The notes under the pieces were generated by a model, which saw only the letters and a list, made by a program, of their open reading frames with translations, did no database searches and was not told the origin of the DNA. A program made the position numbers and the translations under genes. A stretch of 64,000 nt of DNA, from the NCBI GenBank assembly GCA_028822445.1, contig JAPKDQ010000004.1:62001-126000 (forward strand), read 5' to 3'. Positions 52,520 to 60,679 of this stretch are shown here, piece after piece. Source of the stretch: Rhodospirillaceae bacterium (GTDB lineage: Bacteria > Pseudomonadota > Alphaproteobacteria > Rhodospirillales > Rhodospirillaceae). The first letter of the stretch is position 1. The number at the start of each line of letters is the position of its first letter.

Positions 52520-54227
52520 TCTTCTGTTCCACCCCGCGTTACCGATCCTCATCGGCGCTTTTCTTGTCCTCCGGCTTAACGGTACAGCCCGCAGCATTTT
52601 GCTGCTAGGTACACCACTGGTTTCGCTGGCATTAGTGTGGTCGATACCAGCTAGCTTAATAGCTCCTGATGGTGTGGTTATCTCCATACCCTATATGGAA
52701 TGGACGCTAGAACCGTTTAAGACAGACAAGCTGTCGCGTTTGTTTGCAACTGTCTTCGGGCTTATGGCCTTCGCAGGCAATCTTTATGCTTTGAAGCAAG
52801 AGAAGGTCCTCGAGCTTTTTGCCGCCAACATCTACATCGCATTTTCCCTTGGTGTGGTGTTTGCTGGTGACCTCATCACCGTCTTCGTCTTTTGGGAAAT
52901 GATGGCGTTGGCGTCGTCGACAATTATCTTCTCTGCAGGAACTGACACAGCGCGCGCCGCGGGCATTCGTTATCTGATGATCCACCTTCTTGGTGGTGTA
53001 GTCTTGATGGCCGGTATTGCAGGTGAAGTGTCGGCTACTGGCTCTATCGCCTTTACATCAATGTTACCAGATACTCTTCCAAGGGCTTTGATCCTCGCTG
53101 GGTTCCTATTGAATACTGGCGCGCCGCCGTTCTCTGCGTGGGTACCTGATTCCTATCCCGAAGCCAGTTATTCAGGAATGGTGTTCCTTTCAGCCTTCAC
53201 GACCAAGACAGCTGTCTACGTATTGGCACGCGGCTTTCCTGGTGCTGAAATTTTAATTTTTATCGGTCTGTTCATGATTTTCTACGGCATCATTTATGGG
53301 CTGTGCGAAAACAACGCTCGGAAGATGCTTGGCTATTCGATCGTGAACCAAGTTGGATTCATGGTAACCGCTATTGGTATTGGTAGCGCGTTGGCCATCA
53401 ATGGGGCTGTGGCCCACGCCTTTGCGCACATTATCTATAAAGGCTTACTTATAATGGCGACCGGATCAGTCTTTTATGTAACTGGTAAACGAAAGTTCAC
53501 TGAGTATGGTGGCCTTTTCCGAACCATGCCGTTGACGGCAATTTGCTGCATCATCGGTGGGTTATCAATATCGGCCTTTCCATTTACGTCTGGCTTCGTC
53601 TCTAAGGCTATGACCGCTGAAGCGACTTATGTCGGCCAATACTATTGGGTCTGGTATCTGTTAGCGGCGGGTACCGCGGGCGTTTTTCTTGATGTGGGAA
53701 TCAAGCTTCAGTACTTCGTATTCTTTGGTAAGGATTCTGGCCAACGCCCACCGGAGCCACCGTTACACATGCGTGCAGCGATGGTCTTCTTCGCTATTCT
53801 TTGTGTGGGTATCGGTGTAGCGCCTCAGCTATTTTATCAGTTGCTCCCGTATGCGCAGGATTACGAGCCGAATACGCCAGACCATATCGTGACTCAATTC
53901 CAGATTCTTCTGTTCTCTGGGGCGGCGTTCTTCTTGTTCCTCAAGTATTACGGCTGGCATCTCGTCAACAGTTTGACGTTGGATTTTGATTGGTTCTACC
54001 GTGTCTGGGGCCGCAATATTGCGGTGGCATTCACGCAGAACGCTGGCTCAGCGCGTGACAGCATTATTGATGATTTGTCGAAGGGTGCGAAGCAAACCAT
54101 TGACAGGATTTATCATCGTCACGGACCGGCAGGTGTGCTTGCGAGAACGATGCCGACGGGTCGGATGGCTTTCTGGGCCATTGTTATGCTTGCGGTTTAC
54201 CTGTTGGTCGATTTTGCCTTTATGTAA
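52512..54227 (+). CDS. Third antiporter-like subunit, long C-terminal extension
   Basis: This 571-residue NuoL/MrpD-like protein has proton-channel residues Glu in FVFWEMMALASSTIIF, Lys in AFTTKTAVYVLARGF, ENNARKMLGYSIVNQVGF and Lys in AHIIYKGLLIMATG. After the 14-helix core, residues about 470-571 add a helix, an amphipathic stretch (RDSIIDDLSKGAKQTIDRIY) and a last helix, as seen in NuoL-type and Mrp A-type proteins whose end runs along the complex. It may stand in for the N-terminal part of MrpA, which is absent here. Confidence 0.9.
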   Translation: MSSLLFHPALPILIGAFLVLRLNGTARSILLLGTPLVSLALVWSIPASLIAPDGVVISIPYMEWTLEPFKTDKLSRLFATVFGLMAFAGNLYALKQEKVLELFAANIYIAFSLGVVFAGDLITVFVFWEMMALASSTIIFSAGTDTARAAGIRYLMIHLLGGVVLMAGIAGEVSATGSIAFTSMLPDTLPRALILAGFLLNTGAPPFSAWVPDSYPEASYSGMVFLSAFTTKTAVYVLARGFPGAEILIFIGLFMIFYGIIYGLCENNARKMLGYSIVNQVGFMVTAIGIGSALAINGAVAHAFAHIIYKGLLIMATGSVFYVTGKRKFTEYGGLFRTMPLTAICCIIGGLSISAFPFTSGFVSKAMTAEATYVGQYYWVWYLLAAGTAGVFLDVGIKLQYFVFFGKDSGQRPPEPPLHMRAAMVFFAILCVGIGVAPQLFYQLLPYAQDYEPNTPDHIVTQFQILLFSGAAFFLFLKYYGWHLVNSLTLDFDWFYRVWGRNIAVAFTQNAGSARDSIIDDLSKGAKQTIDRIYHRHGPAGVLARTMPTGRMAFWAIVMLAVYLLVDFAFM

Positions 54228-54255
54228 AGCCGGTTACTTAGGGTAAGGTGGGCTT

Positions 54256-54771
54256 ATGATTACTGCATTCGTTCGATTCCTAAGCCTTTTTTTCCTCACG
54301 TTTATTGCGGTGCCGGCAGACGCTCAGTTTTTGCGTCCACACGAGCCATTTGACTCGAGCAAGGCTCAAAGTTTGCCATTTACGCCTGGAGAGATCGTTG
54401 TCTTGGGTGAGGACGGGCAAGAAACTCATTCGTTTCAATTTGAAGTTGCAGGTACTGACCCAACCAGATCTATCGGGTTGATGCATCGCGCTGAGATTTC
54501 TGAAGACCGCGGCATGTTGTTTGATTTTAAGCGAGATCGAAAAGTCGGGATGTGGATGCGTAACACTTTCATTCCCCTGGACATGCTTTTCCTCAGTTCT
54601 GATGGTGCTGTTGTGACGATTGCCAAAAACACCGTTCCACATTCGGAGAAGACGGTGTCCTCTAGGGTACGTGTCCGTTCAGTTCTCGAGCTTAAGGTAG
54701 GCACGGTGGCGCGTCTTGGCATCAAGACTGGAGACAGTGTCAAACACGCGATTTTTGAGAGCTACGACTAA
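54256..54771 (+). CDS. DUF192 exported protein
   Basis: This 171-residue protein has a signal peptide (FLSLFFLTFIAVPADAQ) and a DUF192 domain: TRSIGLMHRAEISEDRGMLF near 75-94, MWMRNTFIPLDMLFL near 103-117 and RSVLELKVGTVARLGIKTGD near the end. The role of the family is unknown. It starts 28 bases after the antiporter operon and is 25 bases ahead of the sugar dehydrogenase gene, so it may be read with either. Confidence 0.88.
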   Translation: MITAFVRFLSLFFLTFIAVPADAQFLRPHEPFDSSKAQSLPFTPGEIVVLGEDGQETHSFQFEVAGTDPTRSIGLMHRAEISEDRGMLFDFKRDRKVGMWMRNTFIPLDMLFLSSDGAVVTIAKNTVPHSEKTVSSRVRVRSVLELKVGTVARLGIKTGDSVKHAIFESYD

Positions 54772-54796
54772 GGCGATACGATCAGGGAAATTCTCA

Positions 54797-56380
54797 ATGA
54801 ATAGAATTTATTATTTGGGCTTTCTCGCATGCCTGTTCTCAGCTCAAGTAGCACCGAGTCTTGCGCAGCCAAACGAGTCTTCTAGGTTCGTCAATCTGCG
54901 TGACCTTAACCTTCCCGTCCAGTCTGATGTTGTCGCCGAGCTTTACCAAAAGGAATGTGCGGTCTGCCATGGTGAAACTCTTGGCGGTGGTGCTCAGGGC
55001 ACCGCGCTGGTGGGTATTGACCTTCAGCATGGAAAGGCGGTCGTAGATATTGCAAAAAGTACTGCTGAAGGGTTTGCTGACAAGGGCATGCCGGCGTGGT
55101 CGTCGGTTATGGAAGAGGACCAGATTTGGGCTCTAGCCCTATATATTACGGAGCAGCGTCAGGGAACAAACCTGGATGATTTCCGATATAACGCTCCGCT
55201 CGTTATCCCCACGGACGTGGTCGTAAGCGAATTGCATGACTTTACGGTCGAAATCGTCATCCAAAATTTAGATCCGTTACCGTTTAGTATCGAGCCATTA
55301 CCGGATGGTCTCCTCTTACTGTCGGAAAAGAGACGTGGCATCAGCATCGTTTCGCAGGATGGAACTCAGTCTAAACTGATTAGCGGCACGCCCGAGGCTT
55401 ACGACGATTCTTTCTATTTTGTCGGGCAACCGATGGGGCTCGGGTGGATGATGGACGTGGTCCTTCATCCGGACTACGAGACCAACGGATGGGTCTATCT
55501 TCACTTCGGTGATCGCTGCTCCGATTGCAATGAGTGGAGTCGGTTGTCTGGGCAACCCGTTTCCATGAATAAGGTGGTGCGTGGGCGTATCAAAGACGGA
55601 GCTTGGGTCGATGAGGAAACGATCTGGGAATTCAGTAAAGAAACCTATACGCAAATGCCCGAAATTGCCGTAGGTGGGCGGATCACGTTTGATGACCAAG
55701 GGTACATATATTTTGGTGTCGGTATGAAGGGGCCGCTGGAACATATCGGAGTTCAGGATCTCTCGCTTCCCTACGGTAAGATCATGCGTCTCCATGACGA
55801 TGGCAGAGTTCCTTTGGATAATCCCTTTGTGGACAATCCCGATGCCGTCCAAGCGATTTGGACCTATGGGCACCGCAACCCACAAGGTCTTGAATTTAAT
55901 ATTGAGAGGAACCAGTTGTGGAGTTCTGAAATGGGACCGCGCGGGGGAGATGAGATAAATCTTATACAGCCCGGTTTGAATTATGGTTGGCCACTCATAT
56001 CCAACGGGGTCAACTATGACGGCACACCCATCATATTCGGCGAGGTACTTGGTATCGAGTTCGACCCTGCTGACATGGTTCAGCCGGTTGTTGATTTAAC
56101 GCCGGCACCCGCTGTGTCGAGCTTTGTTTTCTACCAGGGTGAAATGTTCCCTGAGTGGAACGACAGCATCATTGTCGGAACATTACGCGCAAGTGACTTG
56201 CTTCGTATCGTTGTTGAAGATGGTGAGGTCTTGAAAACCGAAGTGCTTCTGGAAGACGTGGCTCGATTTCGAGATATAGAAGTTGGCCCGGATGGTGCGC
56301 TCTATATTCTGCTAGAGCATGACACTGGCGGGCAGATTATTCGGCTGGTGTCGACAGATAGGAATGCTTCCCTCCATTGA
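54797..56380 (+). CDS. Cytochrome c - PQQ-type sugar dehydrogenase fusion
   Basis: This exported protein of about 527 residues has a signal peptide ending near SLAQ (residue 24), a cytochrome c domain with haem site CAVCH (Cys54, Cys57, His58) and a likely Met ligand in KGMPAWSS near 95. It then has a six-bladed propeller of the glucose/sorbosone dehydrogenase family: WMMDVVLHPDYETNGWVYLH, GGRITFDDQGYIYFGVG, YGHRNPQGLEFN and EMGPRGGDEINLIQPGLNYG. Electrons would pass from sugar via PQQ to the haem. I chose ATG 54797 for the signal peptide and the AGGGAA before it. Its stop is one base from the end of the convergent O-methyltransferase. Confidence 0.9.
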   Translation: MNRIYYLGFLACLFSAQVAPSLAQPNESSRFVNLRDLNLPVQSDVVAELYQKECAVCHGETLGGGAQGTALVGIDLQHGKAVVDIAKSTAEGFADKGMPAWSSVMEEDQIWALALYITEQRQGTNLDDFRYNAPLVIPTDVVVSELHDFTVEIVIQNLDPLPFSIEPLPDGLLLLSEKRRGISIVSQDGTQSKLISGTPEAYDDSFYFVGQPMGLGWMMDVVLHPDYETNGWVYLHFGDRCSDCNEWSRLSGQPVSMNKVVRGRIKDGAWVDEETIWEFSKETYTQMPEIAVGGRITFDDQGYIYFGVGMKGPLEHIGVQDLSLPYGKIMRLHDDGRVPLDNPFVDNPDAVQAIWTYGHRNPQGLEFNIERNQLWSSEMGPRGGDEINLIQPGLNYGWPLISNGVNYDGTPIIFGEVLGIEFDPADMVQPVVDLTPAPAVSSFVFYQGEMFPEWNDSIIVGTLRASDLLRIVVEDGEVLKTEVLLEDVARFRDIEVGPDGALYILLEHDTGGQIIRLVSTDRNASLH

Positions 56381-56381
56381 C

Positions 56382-57056
56382 CTAGCGTTTTCTCGCTAGT
56401 GTTAACCCGTCGCCAATCGGAATCATGCTCACCGTCACACGTTTATCCACAGATACGAATTCATTAACCGCACGAATAGCCTCGGTATCAGCACGGAGAT
56501 CCATTGGGTCTGCAACGCTGCCGCCCCACAACACGTTGTCGATGCCTATAATACCCCCGGGTCGTATGAGTTCCAGCGCCGCTTCGTAGTAGGCTAGGTA
56601 GTTGCCTTTGTCGGCATCTATGAACGCGAGATCGAAGCTGTTCTGCTCTCCGCTATCGAGCATCCCTTTCAGGCTATCTAGGGCGGGGGCTAAGCGTAGG
56701 TCAATCTGCTCAGCAACTCCTGCTTTCTGCCAATGTTCCTCCGCAATCGCGGTGAATTCCTCGCTTACATCAAGTGCGACGATCCGGCCTCCGGGTCCCA
56801 TGGCCTTTGCTATTGTCAATGCGCTGTAGCCGGTGAACACACCAATTTCTAAGTATCTCTTCGCGCCGACCAGTTCGGCCAACAGAGTCATAAATTGCCC
56901 TTGCTCCGGCGAAATTTGCATCATCGCCACCTTAGTTGAGTCTGGGTGCGAGGTAGTTGCTTCGCGCAACGCCAGTTGATCCAAGTCTTCGCGCATTCCG
57001 ACTGTTCGGAGGTATTTTAGGACAGACTCATTTAAACCTATGGAGGAAGATGACAT
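56382..57056 (-). CDS. O-methyltransferase, caffeoyl-CoA type
   Basis: This 224-residue SAM-dependent O-methyltransferase of the PF01596 family has motif I in KRYLEIGVFTGYSALTIAKA near 64-83, the acidic loop VALDVSEEFTAIAEEHW near 92 and the metal-binding Asp in FDLAFIDADKGNYLAYYE near 140-157. IIGIDNVLWGGSVADP follows. Such enzymes methylate catechols and similar phenols. The substrate is unknown. It is convergent with the sugar dehydrogenase and divergent from the hydrolase at 57167. Confidence 0.92.
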   Translation of the reverse strand: MSSSSIGLNESVLKYLRTVGMREDLDQLALREATTSHPDSTKVAMMQISPEQGQFMTLLAELVGAKRYLEIGVFTGYSALTIAKAMGPGGRIVALDVSEEFTAIAEEHWQKAGVAEQIDLRLAPALDSLKGMLDSGEQNSFDLAFIDADKGNYLAYYEAALELIRPGGIIGIDNVLWGGSVADPMDLRADTEAIRAVNEFVSVDKRVTVSMIPIGDGLTLARKR

Positions 57057-57166
57057 AGCCGTGTCCTATCAAACGTGATCGCGCCAGAGTGATTACTATA
57101 CGTTGCTGTGGATATTTTTGTCCGATACGCTTTCATATCAATTGTTCATTGGAGAAGAGCCGGTCT

Positions 57167-57982
57167 ATGACACCTAGACGAGGATATGCTGAGGGGCCTT
57201 TTGGGCAAATCCACTTCCAAGATACTGGAGAGAACAGGACCACGCTCGTTCTCTTCTCCCAGTCTCCCTTAACCAGTGGCCAGTTTGACTATGTCTACCC
57301 GCTGCTTGCACAAGTAGGGGTTCGGACTATTGGCATCGATACGCCTGGGTTCGGGATGTCCGATCCGCCACCGAGTCCGCCGGTCATTGGTGATTTTTCA
57401 ACATCAGTACCTGCGGTTCTAGACCATCTGGGAATAAAAGCGGCGCACGTCGGCGGCCACCACACCGGATGTAAGATCGCGATGGAAGCTGCCATCGCCT
57501 ATCCAGATCGCGTGCTTTCTGTCGTGTTGTCTGGCCCTGGACCCATGAGTCGAGAAGAGCAGCGGACCTACATCGATACTGTGCTTGAGGAAGAGAAATC
57601 CTACTCGGCTAAACCTGATGGCACACATTTGTCGGATATGTTCGTAAAACGTCTGCCGTGGATTAAGGATCACCCCGATGGTCTAGACCTTTGCACTGGT
57701 TACATCGTCCAGCAGCTCATGGGGCGCGGCCCGTTTTGGTACGGTCACCATGCGGCGTTCAATTACGATGGTGCTGCGGCGATGCAAAAAGTTACTCAGC
57801 CCGGTCTCGCGCTATTTAACACGGGTGACATGCTGTATCCCTTAGCGGAGAAGACGAGAAATCTCTGCCCGCATTTCGCTTATGCAGAAATTAAAGGTGG
57901 TGGTGTGGATATCACAGATCAAGACCCCGAGGGCTGGGTGAGGGAAGTGACTAACTTCCTCTCTTCCCAATATCTCTCCTAA
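57167..57982 (+). CDS. Alpha/beta hydrolase with His at the nucleophile site
   Basis: This 271-residue protein has the alpha/beta hydrolase fold: GQIHFQDTGENRTTLVLF, the oxyanion loop SQSPLTSGQFDYVYPLL, IGIDTPGFGMSDPPP, and the elbow VGGHHTGCKIAMEAAI. Where GxSxG is expected it has G97-H98-H99-T100-G101, so the catalytic Ser is replaced by His99. It may be inactive or may use another mechanism. Later acid/His parts include FNTGDMLYPLA. I chose ATG 57167 because an upstream extension to 57089 looks unrelated. A related exported copy lies on the other strand at 58200-59114. Confidence 0.85.
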   Translation: MTPRRGYAEGPFGQIHFQDTGENRTTLVLFSQSPLTSGQFDYVYPLLAQVGVRTIGIDTPGFGMSDPPPSPPVIGDFSTSVPAVLDHLGIKAAHVGGHHTGCKIAMEAAIAYPDRVLSVVLSGPGPMSREEQRTYIDTVLEEEKSYSAKPDGTHLSDMFVKRLPWIKDHPDGLDLCTGYIVQQLMGRGPFWYGHHAAFNYDGAAAMQKVTQPGLALFNTGDMLYPLAEKTRNLCPHFAYAEIKGGGVDITDQDPEGWVREVTNFLSSQYLS

Positions 57983-58001
57983 ACTCGATGACGCTTGGTG
58001 A

Positions 58002-58195
58002 TTAGGTGTCTAGGAACGGCCGCATGGCATCTGCGACATTCTGCGGACCGGCCTTGAAGCCTTCCATAGGCAAATAGCTAAGTTCAATTAACGGGGTTTT
58101 ACGCGGGGCGCCTGCGGCTTCAGGTTTCGCCGAAAGCACGTGGACTTGGCCGTGCGGCTGTTGACGTAATGTTTATAAATGTTGATGTCTGCCAT
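58002..58195 (-). pseudogene. Remnant of a third alpha/beta hydrolase
   Basis: On the minus strand, ATG 58195 gives MADINIYKHYVN. After a one-base shift the frame reads PHGQVHVLSAKPEAAGAPRK, then TPLIELSYLPMEGFKAG and VADAMRPFLDT before TAA at 58002. The first part matches the N-terminus of the neighbouring hydrolase (WGQVHFWMAEPISGPGELTP) and the last words match its C-terminus (RIASIVRPFLDEA). The whole catalytic middle is missing, so this is an internally deleted and frameshifted copy. It begins five bases after the stop of the intact gene. Confidence 0.6.
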
Positions 58196-58199
58196 AGCA

Positions 58200-59114
58200 T
58201 TACGCCTCGTCTAAGAACGGGCGCACGATCGATGCAATGCGCTCCGGTGCTATGCACCAAGCCAAGCCATCCAGGTCCATCAGATCTACGAAGGTTCTGT
58301 TTTGAATCATCTGGCCTGCAATTCGCGTTGGGTCAGCAAGTACTTCATTAAGAATGGGGAGTAGAACCGACTGTCTAAGTGCGCTGAGAACAGGGTCGGG
58401 GTTATAGCGGAACACTGCATCAAACCCGTAGTGAGACTTCGTGCCAGCGCGTAGGCGCTCGACAAACATTTCTAAATTCCTGTCCTTGGACACGCCGAAG
58501 TCTCGGTTAAGAACACTGTTCGTGTATGAGACAGCCATATAGTTAGGGTCCGAGAAATATGGGCGAGGCTGTCCGTACTGAACCCGCTTCGCTGCCCGCT
58601 CATCTTCTGGGTAGTAAGGTATGCCCGGCATGACGAGACGCCGGACGAGATTGGGTCGTTGCCGTGCTATTTCCATAGCAACGAAATTCCCGGTGTGAAA
58701 ACCGAGGATATCAACGGGGCCTTTGCCATCAGGTCCAAAGCCAAGGTCTTCAAGCGCTTCCAGAACGCTGCGACCATAGTCTTCCATATCTGGAATGGAA
58801 GGCGGGGCATCCGAGCCGCCATAGCCCGGCGTATCTGGTGAAATGACTAAACGGTCAGTCGCCATGACAGCTTGAAATTCTTTGTAATAGGCGCCGGACG
58901 CAGGGCTTTGGTGCATGCAGACCAAAGGGGTGAGTTCTCCAGGGCCAGATATTGGTTCAGCCATCCAGAAGTGAACTTGCCCCCAGCCACCGCGGGCGTA
59001 TTCTCGCCAAGTTTTGACGCCGGAGGGTTCTGAAAACGCTTGTCCGGCCCCTATAGGACTGAGTGCCGCGATAGATGCGGAAGCGGCCAATATCTCGCGT
59101 CTTGACACTTTCAT
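58200..59114 (-). CDS. Tat-exported alpha/beta hydrolase with His at the nucleophile site
   Basis: This protein of about 304 residues starts with a twin-arginine signal (MKVSRREILAASASIAAL), so it is exported folded. The hydrolase fold shows WGQVHFWMAEP, LVCMHQSPASGAYYKEFQA, ISPDTPGYGGSDAPP and the elbow ILGFHTGNFVAMEIA. The elbow reads G138-F139-H140-T141-G142, again His in place of the nucleophile Ser, as in the hydrolase at 57167. I chose ATG 59114 for the Tat motif; an in-frame start at 59168 adds 18 residues. The substrate is unknown. Confidence 0.83.
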   Translation of the reverse strand: MKVSRREILAASASIAALSPIGAGQAFSEPSGVKTWREYARGGWGQVHFWMAEPISGPGELTPLVCMHQSPASGAYYKEFQAVMATDRLVISPDTPGYGGSDAPPSIPDMEDYGRSVLEALEDLGFGPDGKGPVDILGFHTGNFVAMEIARQRPNLVRRLVMPGIPYYPEDERAAKRVQYGQPRPYFSDPNYMAVSYTNSVLNRDFGVSKDRNLEMFVERLRAGTKSHYGFDAVFRYNPDPVLSALRQSVLLPILNEVLADPTRIAGQMIQNRTFVDLMDLDGLAWCIAPERIASIVRPFLDEA

Positions 59115-59211
59115 GCCTATAAATCCTAATGCGGTAACCAGGGCATGAAGAGTGCCAGCCTTTCTCAACTGCGGTCAACGAAGGTTCTCGCGCAAAAATC
59201 GTTCAGAAAGC

Positions 59212-59240
59212 TTGCTAAAACCGGCGTCGACCCTTAGATA
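59212..59240 (+). promoter_or_regulatory. Promoter of tRNA-Pro
   Basis: TTGCTA at 59212-59217 and TAGATA at 59235-59240, with 17 bases between, lie 12 bases before tRNA-Pro. This promoter would also read through to the NDUFS4 homologue and tRNA-Arg, since no terminator is visible between them. Confidence 0.6.
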
Positions 59241-59251
59241 ACCTGGTGTGT

Positions 59252-59329
<78 letters not shown>

Positions 59330-59375
59330 TTAAATCGACCCACGACTGGGTCTAGTGAAGTGCGAGGATGTGGTA

Positions 59376-59675
59376 ATGGGTGCTGAAGTGCGCATTTACA
59401 AGCCTTCGAAAACTGCGATGCAGTCCGGTCGCTCTAATACCAAAGAATGGATTTTGGAATTTGAGCCATATGACGGATTGAAGCTTGATCCACTCATGGG
59501 GTGGTCTGGATCACAGGATACCTCTCGGCAGCTCAAGATGCGCTTTCCAACAAAAGATGACGCCATAGCCTATGCAAAGCGCCGTGGCCTAACGTATCGA
59601 ACACAAGAGCCAAAAGAACGAATCCTCCAGTTGAAGACCTACGCGGATAATTTCGCTTATAAGCCCGCTTCTTAG
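59376..59675 (+). CDS. NDUFS4-family NADH:ubiquinone oxidoreductase accessory subunit
   Basis: This protein of about 99 residues is the bacterial form of mitochondrial complex I subunit NDUFS4 (18 kDa, PF04800). Signatures are [47 protein letters not shown] and [11 protein letters not shown]. It binds the peripheral arm of complex I. ATG 59376 is taken over the GTG at 59355 because GAGG stands eight bases before it. It lies between tRNA-Pro and tRNA-Arg, and the last base of its TAG stop (59675) is the first base of mature tRNA-Arg. Confidence 0.93.
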   Translation: MGAEVRIYKPSKTAMQSGRSNTKEWILEFEPYDGLKLDPLMGWSGSQDTSRQLKMRFPTKDDAIAYAKRRGLTYRTQEPKERILQLKTYADNFAYKPAS

Positions 59676-59751
59676 GACCCGTAGCTCAACTGGATAGAGC
59701 ACTCGCCTTCTAAGCGAGATGTTGCAGGTTCAAGTCCTGCCGGGTCCACCA
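59675..59751 (+). tRNA. tRNA-Arg (TCT anticodon)
   Basis: The acceptor GGACCCG pairs perfectly with CGGGTCC. The D arm is GCTC/GAGC, the anticodon stem CTCGC/GCGAG holds loop CTTCTAA with anticodon TCT, and the T arm is GCAGG/CCTGC around TTCAAGT. CCA is encoded at 59749-59751. Its first base is shared with the stop codon of the upstream gene. It reads AGA/AGG arginine codons. Confidence 0.97.
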
Positions 59752-59973
59752 TTACTTCTAATAAAGCTAATAATTAAAATTATTTATGTGGTTATTAAAA
59801 AGCTTAACCATCTTCTGTATCGTCCTTTTCGAAATGGAGACCTCAGAGAGGGATACCCCTATGACCGCGAAGTTTCTGATCAATCAGAATTGTTAGGGTT
59901 CGCGTTTCCAGGATTAAACTAAGGTGCTCTGGACCAAGTGGGTAAATTCAAACCAGCATCGATCATCCTACTA

Positions 59974-60516
59974 TTAATCGCCCGTCTCTAGTTCTACCCG
60001 ATTATAGGGGCGACCAACTATGTAGGTGGTGTTCAGCTTTGGTGTGCAATTGATGATTTTTATGTGCTTACTTACAGTGTCATGCCACCACTCAGCGGGT
60101 TGCACAATAAGGTGAGCGTTGCGACCATCTTGTAGGATCTTCTTGGCCGGATCATTGTGGATGATTAGGAACGCCGCTTTCCTCGAAAGTGCCGCAATGT
60201 CCGAGAGAACGTGATATAATAGCTCTGGTTCGATGTGTTCCATGACATGCGAGCTAAAGACTATATCGGCTGGTTTCGCGGGGGCATCTTTTCCAATTAT
60301 GGCCGGGTCATACTCAGTGACAGCGATAGGGCTGCCAATGGACCTAAGGGCCGTTTTTAAGGTGCCTTTCCCACAGCCATAGTCGAGCAATGTCGAGCAC
60401 CCCAACTTCTCACAAACCATGTTTGCATCTTCTGCATACCGTTGGCCTGAAATCCCATAGGCCGGGTTTTTGTGCAGACCAGTATTGAGGGCGCGGTAGT
60501 CTTTTGAAATTAACAT
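59974..60516 (-). CDS. Class I SAM-dependent methyltransferase
   Basis: This 180-residue protein has motif I in TLLDYGCGKGTLKTALRSIG near 43-62, an acidic VTEYDPAI near 67-74 and the motif IV-like FSSHVMEHIEPELLYHVL near 87-104. The C-terminal half with QDGRNAHLIVQPAEWWHDTV is typical of small phage- and sugar-type methyltransferases. The substrate is unknown. It is divergent from the BCCT transporter gene and has no close partner. Confidence 0.82.
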   Translation of the reverse strand: MLISKDYRALNTGLHKNPAYGISGQRYAEDANMVCEKLGCSTLLDYGCGKGTLKTALRSIGSPIAVTEYDPAIIGKDAPAKPADIVFSSHVMEHIEPELLYHVLSDIAALSRKAAFLIIHNDPAKKILQDGRNAHLIVQPAEWWHDTVSKHIKIINCTPKLNTTYIVGRPYNRVELETGD

Positions 60517-60679
60517 GGTCTTTTATTAGCACCCCTAATATCGTTTTGGAAATAGGACGGTTTCAATGTTAGTTTGGGTGCGGCATCCGGGTATACCTCG
60601 GGCTCCTTAATTTCTTTGAGTTGATATTTTTATTATGTGTAGAATCATACAGCTGATTAGTTAGGTTGGGTAATCTATA

